Shown: positions 1-8,567 of the stretch, piece by piece
Numbering within the stretch: position 1 is the stretch's first letter
How the letters are laid out: every line of letters starts with the position of its first letter
Source of the DNA: Aestuariibius violaceus
GTDB taxonomy: Bacteria > Pseudomonadota > Alphaproteobacteria > Rhodobacterales > Rhodobacteraceae
DNA: 64,000 bases
Reading direction: 5' to 3'
Assembly: GCF_040779325.2 (NCBI RefSeq)
Contig: NZ_JBFONT020000003.1
Span: forward strand, 248,001-312,000
Notes under the pieces: generated by a model
Told to the model about the DNA's origin: nothing
Database searches by the model: none
The model's input: the letters and a program-made list of their open reading frames with translations, nothing else
Translations under genes and position numbers: made by a program

Positions 1-843
1 GGCGGCGATGCCGGGGCGGTCGGCGACGGAGATCAGCGTGACCTTGGCCTCGTCGCGGGAATAGGCGACGCCTGAGACGACCTTGCTTTCCATGATGTCC
101 TCCTCGGCACAGACGAGCGTGCCGGCGTTTTCGTTGTTGTCCTCGAAGCTGGAGAGCACGCGCAGGCGCACGTTGTAGCGCATGGCGAGCTCGACCGAGC
201 GGGTTTGCAGCACCTTGGCGCCGAGGGAGGCGAGCTCCAGCATCTCTTCGAAGGCGATGCGGTCGAGTTTGCGGGCCTTGGTGCTGATGCGGGGATCGGT
301 TGTGTAGACGCCGTCGACATCGGTGTAGATGTCGCAGCGGTCCGCCTCGAAGGCGGCGGCGAAGGCCACCGCAGTGGTGTCGGATCCGCCGCGGCCGAGC
401 GTCGTGATGCGGCCCTCGGGGCTGATGCCCTGGAATCCGGCGACGACGGCGACCTTCATGCCTTCGCCGAACTTCGCCATGATGTTATCGGTCGGGATCT
501 CCTCGATCCGGGCGGAGCTGTGGGCGGAGGTGGTCTTGAGCGGCACCTGCCAGCCGGCCCAGGAGCGGGCGGGGACGTCCATCTCTTGCAGGGTGAGCGC
601 CATGAGGCCCGCGGTGATCTGTTCACCGGAGGAGACGACGGCGTCGTATTCGCGCGCATCAAAAAGGGGCGAGGTCTCCTCCACCCAGCTGACGAGCTCG
701 TTGGTCTTGCCCGCCATGGCGGAGACGATGACGATCACGTCATAGCCATTTGCGACTTCGCGGCCCACGCGCTTGGCCGCGCGGGCGATCCTGTCGAGGG
801 TGGCGACGGAGGTGCCGCCGAATTTCATCACTAGAACGGGCAT
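1..843 (-). CDS. lysC: aspartate kinase (3' end beyond window)
   Basis: Phosphorylates aspartate, the entry step to lysine, threonine, methionine and diaminopimelate. The first 281 codons are present and the frame is still open at the window edge, so the gene is cut by the window, not broken. The N-terminus carries the kinase motif KFGGTS at residues 7-12. Further on are SSGEQI, the GRGGSDTTA loop and YTDVDGVYTTDPR, all typical of the amino acid kinase domain. The protein then enters the first ACT regulatory domain (residues about 260-281), where feedback inhibition usually acts. The ATG at 843 gives the standard start MPVLVMKFGG. About 180 bases without a gene lie upstream, next to an SDR gene on the same strand. 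Identification is firm. Confidence 0.95.
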   Translation of the reverse strand, partial: MPVLVMKFGGTSVATLDRIARAAKRVGREVANGYDVIVIVSAMAGKTNELVSWVEETSPLFDAREYDAVVSSGEQITAGLMALTLQEMDVPARSWAGWQVPLKTTSAHSSARIEEIPTDNIMAKFGEGMKVAVVAGFQGISPEGRITTLGRGGSDTTAVAFAAAFEADRCDIYTDVDGVYTTDPRISTKARKLDRIAFEEMLELASLGAKVLQTRSVELAMRYNVRLRVLSSFEDNNENAGTLVCAEEDIMESKVVSGVAYSRDEAKVTLISVADRPGIAA

Positions 844-1025
844 GGGTGGTCTCGGCTACGGGTCCGGCGCGGGATAGGGAAAGGGGCGCGGAAGGGCAAG
901 GGCCGGACGCGGGCGACTGCGCGCCTGGTGGCGCGACACCCGCCCGGCCCGGCCTTCGCGGACGCGTTGTTCCATCGTGCTGCGCGAATGGAAAGCGCGG
1001 ATGGAGTATTTGGGGCCAGATGACG

Positions 1026-1670
1026 TCAGTAAGGGTGGGGGTGGCCGTCCCAGGTTTCGAAAACCCCGGTCGTGTCCGGGGAGAGGGCGGCGAAGCCGCG
1101 GGCGAGGCCGCGGGCGCTTTCTTCCGGTGAGATGGCGGCGTGATCGCCGCCCATATCGGTGCGGACCCAGCCGGGGTGGTAGATGCCCACGGCGATGCTG
1201 TCAGGCTTGAGGTCGGTCGCGAGGTTGCGGCCGAGGTTGAGGAGGGCTGCCTTGGAGGCGCGGTAGATATAGCTGCCGCCGGGCGCCCGTTCGTGGGAGG
1301 CCATCTGGGAGGAGATGAGGGCGATCTTGCCGCGGGCCTCACGCAGGCGGGGGAGGAGCGCTTGGACGAGGAGGAACGGGCCGGTGACGTTGGTGGCGAA
1401 ACCCTCGGCCCACATGGCGGGCGGGTAGCCGGTCGCGAGATTCTGCCCCTTGTCGGGGTAGATCCCCGCATTGCAGACGAGGAGATCGAGCGGGCGGTCG
1501 ATCCTGGCCGCCAGATCCGCGATCGAGGCCGGGTCGGATTGATCGAGATCTTGCCAGCCCGGCTGTTTCGGCGCGGTGCGGGCGGTGCCGATCACCTCGT
1601 AATCTTTCGAGAGGATGTCGCGCAGGGCTGCGCCGATGCCGCGGTTGGCACCTGTGATGAGGGCGAGCAT
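1026..1670 (-). CDS. SDR family oxidoreductase
   Basis: A 214-residue classical short-chain dehydrogenase. The nucleotide-binding motif TGANRGIG is at the N-terminus, NAG (in LLVCNAGIYP) sits mid-protein, and the catalytic YxxxK is seen as YRASK after a conserved serine (LISSQMA). PGWVRTDMGG is the usual loop after the active site. The substrate cannot be read from sequence. Short SDRs of this type resemble the C-factor/sniffer group of small carbonyl reductases. I chose the ATG at 1670, directly before the Rossmann strand; an in-frame ATG at 1685 would add five residues. No operon partner is obvious. Confidence 0.85.
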   Translation of the reverse strand: MLALITGANRGIGAALRDILSKDYEVIGTARTAPKQPGWQDLDQSDPASIADLAARIDRPLDLLVCNAGIYPDKGQNLATGYPPAMWAEGFATNVTGPFLLVQALLPRLREARGKIALISSQMASHERAPGGSYIYRASKAALLNLGRNLATDLKPDSIAVGIYHPGWVRTDMGGDHAAISPEESARGLARGFAALSPDTTGVFETWDGHPHPY

Positions 1671-1793
1671 GGATCTGTCTTTCAAAGCGTCGGTTCAGCC
1701 GAGTGGTAGGCTGCCCTGCGGATACGGGCAATGGCCGCCGGCCCTCTTTCGGTCGCGGAGAGAGGTGCCCGCATCGGACAGGGGTGACCCGCC

Positions 1794-2231
1794 TCAGTTG
1801 ACCTTGCGACCGGAGACGAAGGGGAGAGGGGCGACCGGGATGCCGTCGTCGAGGAGCGATTTGACCTCGCCCGAATTCGCTTCGCCGTAGATCGGGCGGT
1901 CGGGCGCGTCGCCGACATGGATCGCGCGCGCCTCTGAGGCGAAGCGGTCGGCGACGTAGTCGGAGGTCGCTTCCACATGCGCCTTCAGTTTTGCCACCGC
2001 CTTAACGAAATCCGGCGGAGGGGCGTCGGATGTGTTTGCCGGTTCGGGAAGAGGACCGGAGGCTCTGCCAGGGCGCACTTTCGGGGCCATGAGGCTTTTT
2101 TCGACATGCGTATTGCCGCACTCGATACAGGAGAGGCGGCCTGCGTCGCGCAGGGCATCGAAGGCGTCTGAGGAGTGGAACCAGCTTTCGAAGGCGTGGC
2201 CATCTCCGCATTTGAGGGTGTATTTGATCAT
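1794..2231 (-). CDS. DUF1178 family protein
   Basis: A 145-residue protein beginning MIKYTLKCGDGHAFESWF, the signature opening of the DUF1178 family, which is widespread in Alphaproteobacteria and Betaproteobacteria. An early CxxxH and a later CIEC pair look like a small zinc-ribbon-like N-terminal domain. The C-terminal half holds the family segment around VGDAPDRPIYGEAN. No biochemical function is known for the family. The gene stands between the SDR and the Nudix gene on the same strand, about 50 bases from the latter. Confidence 0.85.
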   Translation of the reverse strand: MIKYTLKCGDGHAFESWFHSSDAFDALRDAGRLSCIECGNTHVEKSLMAPKVRPGRASGPLPEPANTSDAPPPDFVKAVAKLKAHVEATSDYVADRFASEARAIHVGDAPDRPIYGEANSGEVKSLLDDGIPVAPLPFVSGRKVN

Positions 2232-2285
2232 CTGTCTAAGGTCCCAATCGACAAGATAGGGCGGCTGAAAAGCGGTGCAAAGGGC

Positions 2286-2762
2286 TCAACGCGGGAGCGA
2301 CGCTGGGTCGAACCCGCGCAACATGTCGGCCAGCCCCGGTTCATCGACTTTGTCGGCGGCCTTTTCCGGCGTGAACCATTTGCGCCGTCGCTCGTGCTTT
2401 TCCGGCCAGTTATTGAGCTCTTTCTTCACCTTCAGTGGATAGACCATGGCCAGAAACAGCCGGCGTTGGTCGTGGCGCTTGCGGGTCTCGTAGACGCCGA
2501 GGCAGGTTTCGTAGGTGCGGCCGCGCAAGCCCGCCTCTTCATAGGCTTCGATGGCGGCGGCCCGGGCCGGCGTATGGCCATGGATCGGCCAGCCCTTGGG
2601 CAGGATCCAGCGCTTGGAGGTGCGGCTGGTGACGAGGCAGACCTGAAGCTCGCCCTTTTTCTCACGAAAGCAGAGTGCCGCGAACTGGGTCCGCACGCTG
2701 CGTTTGGAAACGCCGGCGAGACTGAGCCTGCGGGCCTTGGTGAGCGGGCGCATCATGGTCAT
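2286..2762 (-). CDS. NUDIX hydrolase
   Basis: A 158-residue Nudix domain protein. The variant Nudix box is visible around ARAAAIEAYEEAGLRG, preceded by RWILPKGWP. This is the alphaproteobacterial form related to diphosphoinositol-polyphosphate phosphohydrolases, in which the first glutamate of the classical GX5EX7REUXEEXGU box is missing and AAxxEAxEEAG is kept. Members hydrolyse nucleoside or inositol pyrophosphates linked to other groups; the true substrate is unknown. Several in-frame ATGs lie at the start (2762, 2756, 2753) and none has a strong ribosome binding site, so the start is uncertain by a few residues. Confidence 0.85.
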   Translation of the reverse strand: MTMMRPLTKARRLSLAGVSKRSVRTQFAALCFREKKGELQVCLVTSRTSKRWILPKGWPIHGHTPARAAAIEAYEEAGLRGRTYETCLGVYETRKRHDQRRLFLAMVYPLKVKKELNNWPEKHERRRKWFTPEKAADKVDEPGLADMLRGFDPASLPR

Positions 2763-2871
2763 GATCTATCTGCGGTCTATCTTGCCGAACGGTTTACACG
2801 TGAAGTTACTGATACGGTGCGGGGGGTTATCATGCAAATAAAGCGCGGCGGAAGGCGGCGAAATCTCTGTG

Positions 2872-4029
2872 ATGGGCGCATCTGAGACACCCCTTTTTAT
2901 AGGGCACGAGATCTATCGTGGGTCGAGCTATGGCCGTTGGCATCCGTTGCGGGTGCCGCGGGTATCGACGGTGATGGACCTTGCGCGGGCCTTGGGCTGG
3001 CTGCCGGAGGCGCAGTACCGGACCTCGCCGCGGGCGCGGCCGCGCGCTTTGGCGGAGTGGCATGCGCCGGATTACGTGGAGGCCGTCGCGCGGGCGGAGC
3101 GGGTCGGCGCGGTGCGGCCTGGAGAAGTGGAACTCTACGGGCTCGGCACGCCGTCGAACCCGGTCTTTCCGGAGATGTTCCGGCGGCCTGCGACGGCGGT
3201 CGGCGGGTCGATCCTAGCGGGGGCGCTGTTGGCGCAGGGCGGCATAGTCCACCATCCGGCAGGCGGGACGCATCACGGATTGCCGGGCCGGGCGAGCGGG
3301 TTCTGCTATTTCAACGATCCGGTCTTTGCGATGTTGTCGCTTCGGCACCACGGCGTGCGGCGGATCGCTTATGTCGATATCGACGCGCATCATCCGGATG
3401 GGGTGGAGGCGTCCTTCGGAGGCGATCCGGATAGTCTGATGATCTCGGTTCACGAGGAAGGGCGGTGGCCCCGGACGGGGGCCTTGGAGGATCGCGGGGC
3501 GGGGCAGGTCTGGAACCTACCGGTGCCTGCCGGGCTGAACGATCGGGAAATGGCGGTGATCCGAGAAGACCTGATCCTGCCGGTCATCGACGGGTTCGCG
3601 CCGGAAGCCATCGTGCTGCAATGCGGGGCCGACGCGGTCGAAGAGGACCCGCAATCGCGGCTGGCGCTGTCGAACGGGGCCCATTGGGCGGTTGTGCGGG
3701 CGGTTATGCCGCTTGCGCCCCGGCTTCTGGTGCTGGGCGGAGGCGGCTACAACCCGTGGTCGGTCGGGCGGCTTTGGACCGGCGTTTGGGGTGTCTTGAA
3801 CGGGCACCCGGTGCCGGAACCCTTGCCGCCGGCGGCCGAAGCTGTGCTGCGCGGGCTGGTCTGGGACGGAGACCGGCGCGGGCGGCAGCCGCCGGAGCAT
3901 TGGTTCACGACGCTTGCGGATGCGCCGAGGGAGGGGCCGGTACGGCCCGAGATCGGGGCGCGGATCGCGGCACTTTATGGGGGGAGAAGGGCCGCGATCC
4001 GGTCGAGGAGGCCGTCGAGATCGGCCTGA
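2872..4029 (+). CDS. histone deacetylase family protein (AcuC/acetylpolyamine amidohydrolase-like)
   Basis: A zinc-dependent deacetylase of the arginase/deacetylase fold. Counting from the GTG at 2869, the catalytic His pair is at residues 135-136, followed by ASGFCYFND, and the metal-binding motif DIDAHH is at about 170-175. QCGAD supplies another metal ligand and LGGGGYN the conserved tyrosine loop. The usual HHGDG is HHPDG here, a proline for the glycine beside the metal site. Bacterial homologues act on acetylated small molecules such as polyamines or on proteins; this one is not assigned. ATG at 2872 is preferred, with GTG at 2869 also possible. The last 55 bases overlap the convergent waaA gene, and the tail is Arg/Ser-rich and atypical. 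Confidence 0.88.
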   Translation: MGASETPLFIGHEIYRGSSYGRWHPLRVPRVSTVMDLARALGWLPEAQYRTSPRARPRALAEWHAPDYVEAVARAERVGAVRPGEVELYGLGTPSNPVFPEMFRRPATAVGGSILAGALLAQGGIVHHPAGGTHHGLPGRASGFCYFNDPVFAMLSLRHHGVRRIAYVDIDAHHPDGVEASFGGDPDSLMISVHEEGRWPRTGALEDRGAGQVWNLPVPAGLNDREMAVIREDLILPVIDGFAPEAIVLQCGADAVEEDPQSRLALSNGAHWAVVRAVMPLAPRLLVLGGGGYNPWSVGRLWTGVWGVLNGHPVPEPLPPAAEAVLRGLVWDGDRRGRQPPEHWFTTLADAPREGPVRPEIGARIAALYGGRRAAIRSRRPSRSA

Positions 4030-5204
4030 GCGGCGAGGGTCTCGCGAGCGATCGCAGGCATCGACGAGCCGGTCAGATGAGTGAGAATCGCAGTCGCGAT
4101 CTCCTCCGGCGCCTCACAGAGCTGCGCACCGCCTGCTTGATCAAGAGCTTTGTACGCGCCTTCGAAGTTGTGGACGGATGGGCCATGGAGGATGGCGGTG
4201 CCGTAGGCGGCGGGCTCGTAGGGCGTGTGGCCACCGCGCGGGGCGAGGGAGCCTGCGACGAAGGTGACCGCGGCCAGGCGGTACCAGAACGCCATTTCGC
4301 CCATCGTGTCGGCCAGGTAGATGTCCGCGCTTGGGCTTTCTTTTTGGGAACGGCGGGCGACGGTGAGGCCCCGATCGCGGATCAGGTTGGTTATGTCCTC
4401 GGCGCGGCGCGGATGGCGTGGCGCGAGGATCGCCTTGAGGTCCGGCTGCGTCGCGCGGGCCTGGACGAAGGCGTCGAGCAGGGGGGCGTCTTCTCCGTCA
4501 TGGGTGGAGGCGAAGAGGATTGTGGCCTCGCGGTTGAAGGCTGCGACTAGGGGTTCTGATAAGGAAGCGGTGTCGGGTCGGTAGAGGCTTTTGAGGTCGA
4601 TCGGCGGGGCGATCGCGTTTGCCGGGATGCCGAGCGCTTTGAGGCGGGGCGTGACGTCTGGGGATTGCGGGGCGAGGAGCCGGACTGTGCCGAGCGTGGT
4701 ACGAGCAAGACTGGGAAACCTTTGCCAGCGCCGGGCGGTGCGGGCTGTCATCCGCGCGGCGATCAGGGCTGCGGGCACGGCCCGTCTGGCGCAGGTGGCG
4801 AGACGGTTGGGCCAGAGCTCGTTTTCCAGCGTCAGGCAGAGGGTGACGGATTGCCTGCGCAGCGCCCGAGCGATGAGCCAGCGCAAGTCGAGCGGTGCGG
4901 CCGTGGCGGTGGTGCGGGGAAGGCCCCAGCCCGTGGCGAGGTCGCGGCCCGTCACCGTGTTGGCGGTGATCCAGAGACGGTGACCCGGATAGTGTCTGAG
5001 CAGCGCTTCGGCGAGGGGTCTGGCGGAGGCAAGCTCTCCATTGCTGGCGCCATGGAGCCAGATTGTCGGGCCCGGGGCGGTTGGAGGGCCCAGGAGCCGG
5101 GCCTTGAGAGCTGCCGTATCCTCCTGTCCGCGCATCACGCGCCAGAGGAACGTGACCGCGAGGACGGGCGCTGCAAGGGAGATGAGGAGGCGGTAGAAGA
5201 GCAT
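3975..5204 (-). CDS. waaA: 3-deoxy-D-manno-octulosonic acid (Kdo) transferase
   Basis: A 409-residue GT-B glycosyltransferase that adds Kdo from CMP-Kdo to lipid IV-A at the inner membrane during lipopolysaccharide core synthesis. An N-terminal hydrophobic segment (residues about 5-22) anchors it. The family motif IWLHGASNGE, the region LTLENELWPN, APRHPRR, and LAPRGGHTPYEPAAYGTAILHGPSVHNF near the C-terminus (shown in part) all fit WaaA/KdtA. The usual HAASxGE appears as HGASNGE. Its 3' end overlaps the convergent deacetylase gene by 55 bases. Confidence 0.9.
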   Translation of the reverse strand: MLFYRLLISLAAPVLAVTFLWRVMRGQEDTAALKARLLGPPTAPGPTIWLHGASNGELASARPLAEALLRHYPGHRLWITANTVTGRDLATGWGLPRTTATAAPLDLRWLIARALRRQSVTLCLTLENELWPNRLATCARRAVPAALIAARMTARTARRWQRFPSLARTTLGTVRLLAPQSPDVTPRLKALGIPANAIAPPIDLKSLYRPDTASLSEPLVAAFNREATILFASTHDGEDAPLLDAFVQARATQPDLKAILAPRHPRRAEDITNLIRDRGLTVARRSQKESPSADIYLADTMGEMAFWYRLAAVTFVAGSLAPRGGHTPYEPAAYGTAILHGPSVHNFEGAYKALDQAGGAQLCEAPEEIATAILTHLTGSSMPAIARETLAAQADLDGLLDRIAALLPP

Positions 5205-5323
5205 TGGGTCGATCTGGCAAGTTCCCGGCGAAGGTGCCTTTGCGAGGCGGCTCTGTCGAGGGGCGATCGGCGATCAAGAGCCGCAGCATCCGGCCGGGCT
5301 TGCAACGGCATCGGGCCGCGGTC

Positions 5324-6082
5324 ATGGTCCGCCGCATGATCCGGATCCTGTGCCTGTTTCTCTGTCTTGCCGCGCCCGTGAGGGCGGAGACCGTGACGGT
5401 CTTCGCGGCGGCGAGCCTGAAGGGACCGCTCGATCAGGCCGCCGAGGCGTGGCAGGCTGCGTCGGGACATGACGTACAGGTGGCCTATGCGGGCTCGCCC
5501 ACGCTGGCGCGGCAGATCCGGCAGGGCGCGCCTGCGGATCTGGCGATCCTGGCGCATCCGCGGTGGATGGAGTGGCTTGCGGATCAGGGTGTTGCGGGGG
5601 CCGCCGAGGCGGTGCCGTTCCTGTCGAACCGGTTGGTGCTGATTGCGCCCGGAGAGGCCAGCGCGGCACCTCTGACCCCTGAGACGGTTGCGACGCTCTT
5701 AGGCCCGGATGACCGCTTTGCGATTGCGCTGACGGATGCGGTTCCCGCCGGGATCTACGGGCGGGCCTCTCTGGAGGCACTGGGCCTGTGGGACAGCGTT
5801 TCGGACCGCCTGCTGGAGATGGAGAACGTGCGCGCCGCACTTGCGCTGGTCGCGCGGGGAGAGGCGCCGCTGGGGCTGGTTTATGCGACCGACGCTCTGG
5901 CGGAGCCTGCGGTGTCGGTGGTCGCCGAACTGCCCGTCGACAGCCATCCGGCGATTGTCTATCCGCTGGCCGTCCTGGCTGAGACCGAGGCGGCAGACGC
6001 CTTCGCCGCCTATCTGACGGGCGACGGCCGGGTGTCTTTCGACGATGCGGGATTTCTGAGGCCGGGGGCGGATGATCTCTGA
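5324..6082 (+). CDS. modA: molybdate ABC transporter substrate-binding protein
   Basis: A periplasmic molybdate-binding protein of about 252 residues. The signal peptide is basic then hydrophobic (MVRRMIRILCLFLCLAAPVRA cut here to its first part: MVRRMIRILCLF). The mature protein opens TVTVFAAASLKGPL, the ModA hallmark carrying oxyanion-binding serine. YAGSPTLARQIRQGAPADL follows. The C-terminal half holds VPAGIYGRASLEALGLW and the RGEAPLGLVYATDA segment. ATG at 5324 or 5336 are both plausible; no strong ribosome binding site distinguishes them. The gene overlaps modB by 11 bases, so modABC is a single operon. No modE gene or clear ModE site was seen upstream. Confidence 0.92.
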   Translation: MVRRMIRILCLFLCLAAPVRAETVTVFAAASLKGPLDQAAEAWQAASGHDVQVAYAGSPTLARQIRQGAPADLAILAHPRWMEWLADQGVAGAAEAVPFLSNRLVLIAPGEASAAPLTPETVATLLGPDDRFAIALTDAVPAGIYGRASLEALGLWDSVSDRLLEMENVRAALALVARGEAPLGLVYATDALAEPAVSVVAELPVDSHPAIVYPLAVLAETEAADAFAAYLTGDGRVSFDDAGFLRPGADDL

Positions 6083-6773
6083 TTTTCTCGGCCCCGCGGA
6101 GTGGGAGGCGGTGCGGCTTTCCGTGCGCGTCTCGCTGGTCGCGACGATTGCGAGCCTGCCCCTGGGGCTGTTCGTGGCCTACGCGCTGGCGCGCTGGCGG
6201 TTTCCGGGGCACGGGCTGTTGAACGGGCTGGTGTTGCTGCCGCTGGTGCTGCCACCGGTTGTCACGGGGTATCTGCTGCTGATCCTGTTCGGCCAGCAGG
6301 GCGTCGTCGGTGCCTGGCTGGCGGAGACCTTCGGCATCGTCCTGGCCTTCCGCTGGACGGGCGCAGCGGTCGCGGCGGCGGTGATGGCCTTCCCGTTGCT
6401 CGTGAGGGCCTTGCGGTTGGCCATCGAGGCGGTCGATCCGGGGCTGGAGGAGGCGGCCGCGACGCTTGGCGCGTCGCGCTGGCGGATCTTCTGGACGGTG
6501 ACGCTGCCGCTGATCTGGCCGGGGCTTCTGGCGGGGATCGTGCTGGCCTTTGCCAAGGCGATGGGTGAGTTCGGGGCGACGATCACGTTCGCCGCCGCGA
6601 TCCCGGGGGAGACGCTGACGATCCCGTCGGCCATCTACGGCGCGCTGCAGGTGCCGGGGCAGGACGGCGTCGTGCTGCGGTTGGCGGTGCTGTCGATCGT
6701 GATCGCGATGGCGGCGCTGGCCGTCTCCGAAGTTCTGGCGCGGCGGGCGGCCCGGCAGGTGGCGGGCGGATGA
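6072..6773 (+). CDS. modB: molybdate ABC transporter permease
   Basis: A 233-residue inner-membrane permease of the ModB/CysTW type with about five to six hydrophobic helices. The EAA loop that contacts the ATPase is seen at EEAAATLGASRWRIFWTVTLP. The following AKAMGEFGATITFAA is the ModB signature. It overlaps modA by 11 bases upstream and modC by 4 bases downstream, which indicates translational coupling. Confidence 0.93.
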   Translation: MISDFLGPAEWEAVRLSVRVSLVATIASLPLGLFVAYALARWRFPGHGLLNGLVLLPLVLPPVVTGYLLLILFGQQGVVGAWLAETFGIVLAFRWTGAAVAAAVMAFPLLVRALRLAIEAVDPGLEEAAATLGASRWRIFWTVTLPLIWPGLLAGIVLAFAKAMGEFGATITFAAAIPGETLTIPSAIYGALQVPGQDGVVLRLAVLSIVIAMAALAVSEVLARRAARQVAGG

Positions 6774-7816
6774 CGCTGGAGGTCGACCTGCGCCACCGGC
6801 TGGGGGATTTCCAGCTGGAGGTGGCTTTTGCTGCGCCGCCGGGCGTGACGGCGCTTTATGGACCGTCCGGCGCGGGCAAGACGAGCGTGGTGAACGCGGT
6901 TGCGGGTCTTTTGCGGCCGGATGCGGGCCGGATCGCGGTGGGCGGTGAGGTGCTGTTCGACCGCGCGGCGGGGATCGATGTGCCGGTGCGCGCCCGGCGG
7001 ATGGGATATGTGTTTCAGGACGGGCGGCTGTTTCCGCATCTGACGGTGCGGCGGAACCTGCGGTACGGCGGCGGGGCGGAGGGCTTTGACGCGGTTGTCA
7101 GCCTTTTGGGGATCGAAGGGCTGCTCGATCGGCGCCCGGCGCGCCTGTCGGGCGGAGAAAAGCAGCGTGTCGCGATTGGGCGGGCGCTGCTGCGCGAGCC
7201 ACGGCTGCTGTTGATGGACGAGCCTCTTGCCTCGCTGGATGCGCGGCGGAAGGCGGAGATTTTGCCGTATCTGGACCGGCTGGCGCGCGAGGTTCGTATC
7301 CCGATCCTCTATGTCAGCCACGCGATGGAAGAGGTCCTGCGGCTGGCGACGACCCTGGTGATGATCGAGGCCGGGCAGCTTACGGATTCGGGGCCGATCG
7401 CGGAGGTTCTGGAGCGGCACCCGGTGCCGGGACTGGTTGCGCCGGAAGGGGCGATCACGGTCACCGGGACGATCCGATCTTTCGATGCCAGACGAGAGGC
7501 GGAGGTTCTGACGCCGCTCGGCCCGCTTTGGCTCGCTATGGTGAATGGCGATGTCGGGGATACGGCGGCCTGCCTGATCGACCCCCGCAAGGTCGTGTTG
7601 GTCAGGGGAGAGGCCGTGAGCAGCCGCAACGCGGTGGAGGTGACGGTCGATGCGCTGCGGATGGCAGGCCGGGAGGTCACGGTGGGTCTGAAGGCGGGAG
7701 AGGCGCAGTTTTCGGCGCGGATGGGGATCGAGCGGGCCAAGCCGCTGGACCTGGCGCCGGGGCGGCGGCTGATCGCGATTCTGGATCCGCAGCCGCTGCT
7801 CGACGGGTTACCTTAG
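6770..7816 (+). CDS. modC: molybdate ABC transporter ATP-binding protein
   Basis: A 348-residue ATPase driving molybdate import. Walker A is GPSGAGKTS near residue 33, the ABC signature is LSGGEKQR near 127, Walker B is LLLMDEP, and the H-loop is YVSHAMEEV. Residues about 225-348 form a TOBE-type domain that in ModC can bind molybdate and regulate transport. Its ATG overlaps the modB stop. It ends seven bases before the convergent SDR gene. Together with moaC and moeA near 34-35.5 kb it implies a molybdoenzyme-using cell. Confidence 0.93.
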   Translation: MTLEVDLRHRLGDFQLEVAFAAPPGVTALYGPSGAGKTSVVNAVAGLLRPDAGRIAVGGEVLFDRAAGIDVPVRARRMGYVFQDGRLFPHLTVRRNLRYGGGAEGFDAVVSLLGIEGLLDRRPARLSGGEKQRVAIGRALLREPRLLLMDEPLASLDARRKAEILPYLDRLAREVRIPILYVSHAMEEVLRLATTLVMIEAGQLTDSGPIAEVLERHPVPGLVAPEGAITVTGTIRSFDARREAEVLTPLGPLWLAMVNGDVGDTAACLIDPRKVVLVRGEAVSSRNAVEVTVDALRMAGREVTVGLKAGEAQFSARMGIERAKPLDLAPGRRLIAILDPQPLLDGLP

Positions 7817-7823
7817 GCGTCGG

Positions 7824-8558
7824 TCACGGCATTCGGAGGCCGCCGTCGAGGCGGATGGTGGTGCCGTTCAGGTAATCGCAGTCTATGATGAAGCGGACGA
7901 GGGCCGCGAATTCTGCCGGGTTGCCGAGCCGTTCAGGGAAGGTGACGTCCTTGGCGAGGTCGGCCATAATTTCCTCGCCCAATCCTTCCAGCATCGGGGT
8001 GCGGAAGATGCCGGGGGCGATGGCCATGACGCGGATCTTAGACCGGGCGAGGTCGCGCGCCATCGGAAGTGACAGGCCCGCGATGCCCGCCTTGGAGGCG
8101 GCATAGGCGGCCTGGCCCTTCTGGCCGTCGAAGGCAGCGATGGAGGCGGTGTTGACGATCACGCCACCGCCTGCCGCGGCCATGTGGGGCGTGGCGAGGC
8201 GGGCCACGTTGAAGCTGCCCTTGAGATTGATGTCGATGGTGCGCGCGAAGCTTTCCAGCCGGTGGGGGCCATCCTTGCCGAGGGTCTTCTCGGCGGTGGC
8301 GATGCCGGCGCAATTCACGGCGACGGTGAGGCCCGCCATCGCTTCGGCGGCGCCATCGATGGCCGCTTTTGTCGAGGCTTCGTTGGTCACATCGGTTTCC
8401 GTGAAGCGGGCGCCGAGGGTCTTCGCGGTGTCGGCGCCTGCCGGATCGCGGTCGAGGATTGTCACCTGACCGCCTGCGTCGATGAGGGCTTTGGCCGTTG
8501 CGGCGCCGAGGCCGGAGGCGCCGCCGGTGACGACGGCCTTGATGTTTTTCGTGTCCAT
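7824..8558 (-). CDS. SDR family oxidoreductase (3-hydroxyacyl-CoA dehydrogenase type 2-like)
   Basis: A 244-residue classical SDR: TGGASGLG cofactor motif, NCAGIA, catalytic serine in NTASIAAFDG, YAASK active site, and APGIFRTPMLEG. The spacing and the LNGTTIRLDGGLRMP C-terminus match the HSD17B10/3-hydroxyacyl-CoA dehydrogenase type 2 group, which oxidises 3-hydroxyacyl-CoAs or branched equivalents with NAD. It is the third gene of a minus-strand run after the NIPSNAP and PEP mutase-like genes (9-base gap), so it is likely co-transcribed with them. Confidence 0.85.
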   Translation of the reverse strand: MDTKNIKAVVTGGASGLGAATAKALIDAGGQVTILDRDPAGADTAKTLGARFTETDVTNEASTKAAIDGAAEAMAGLTVAVNCAGIATAEKTLGKDGPHRLESFARTIDINLKGSFNVARLATPHMAAAGGGVIVNTASIAAFDGQKGQAAYAASKAGIAGLSLPMARDLARSKIRVMAIAPGIFRTPMLEGLGEEIMADLAKDVTFPERLGNPAEFAALVRFIIDCDYLNGTTIRLDGGLRMP

Positions 8559-8567
8559 GCCGGGTGT

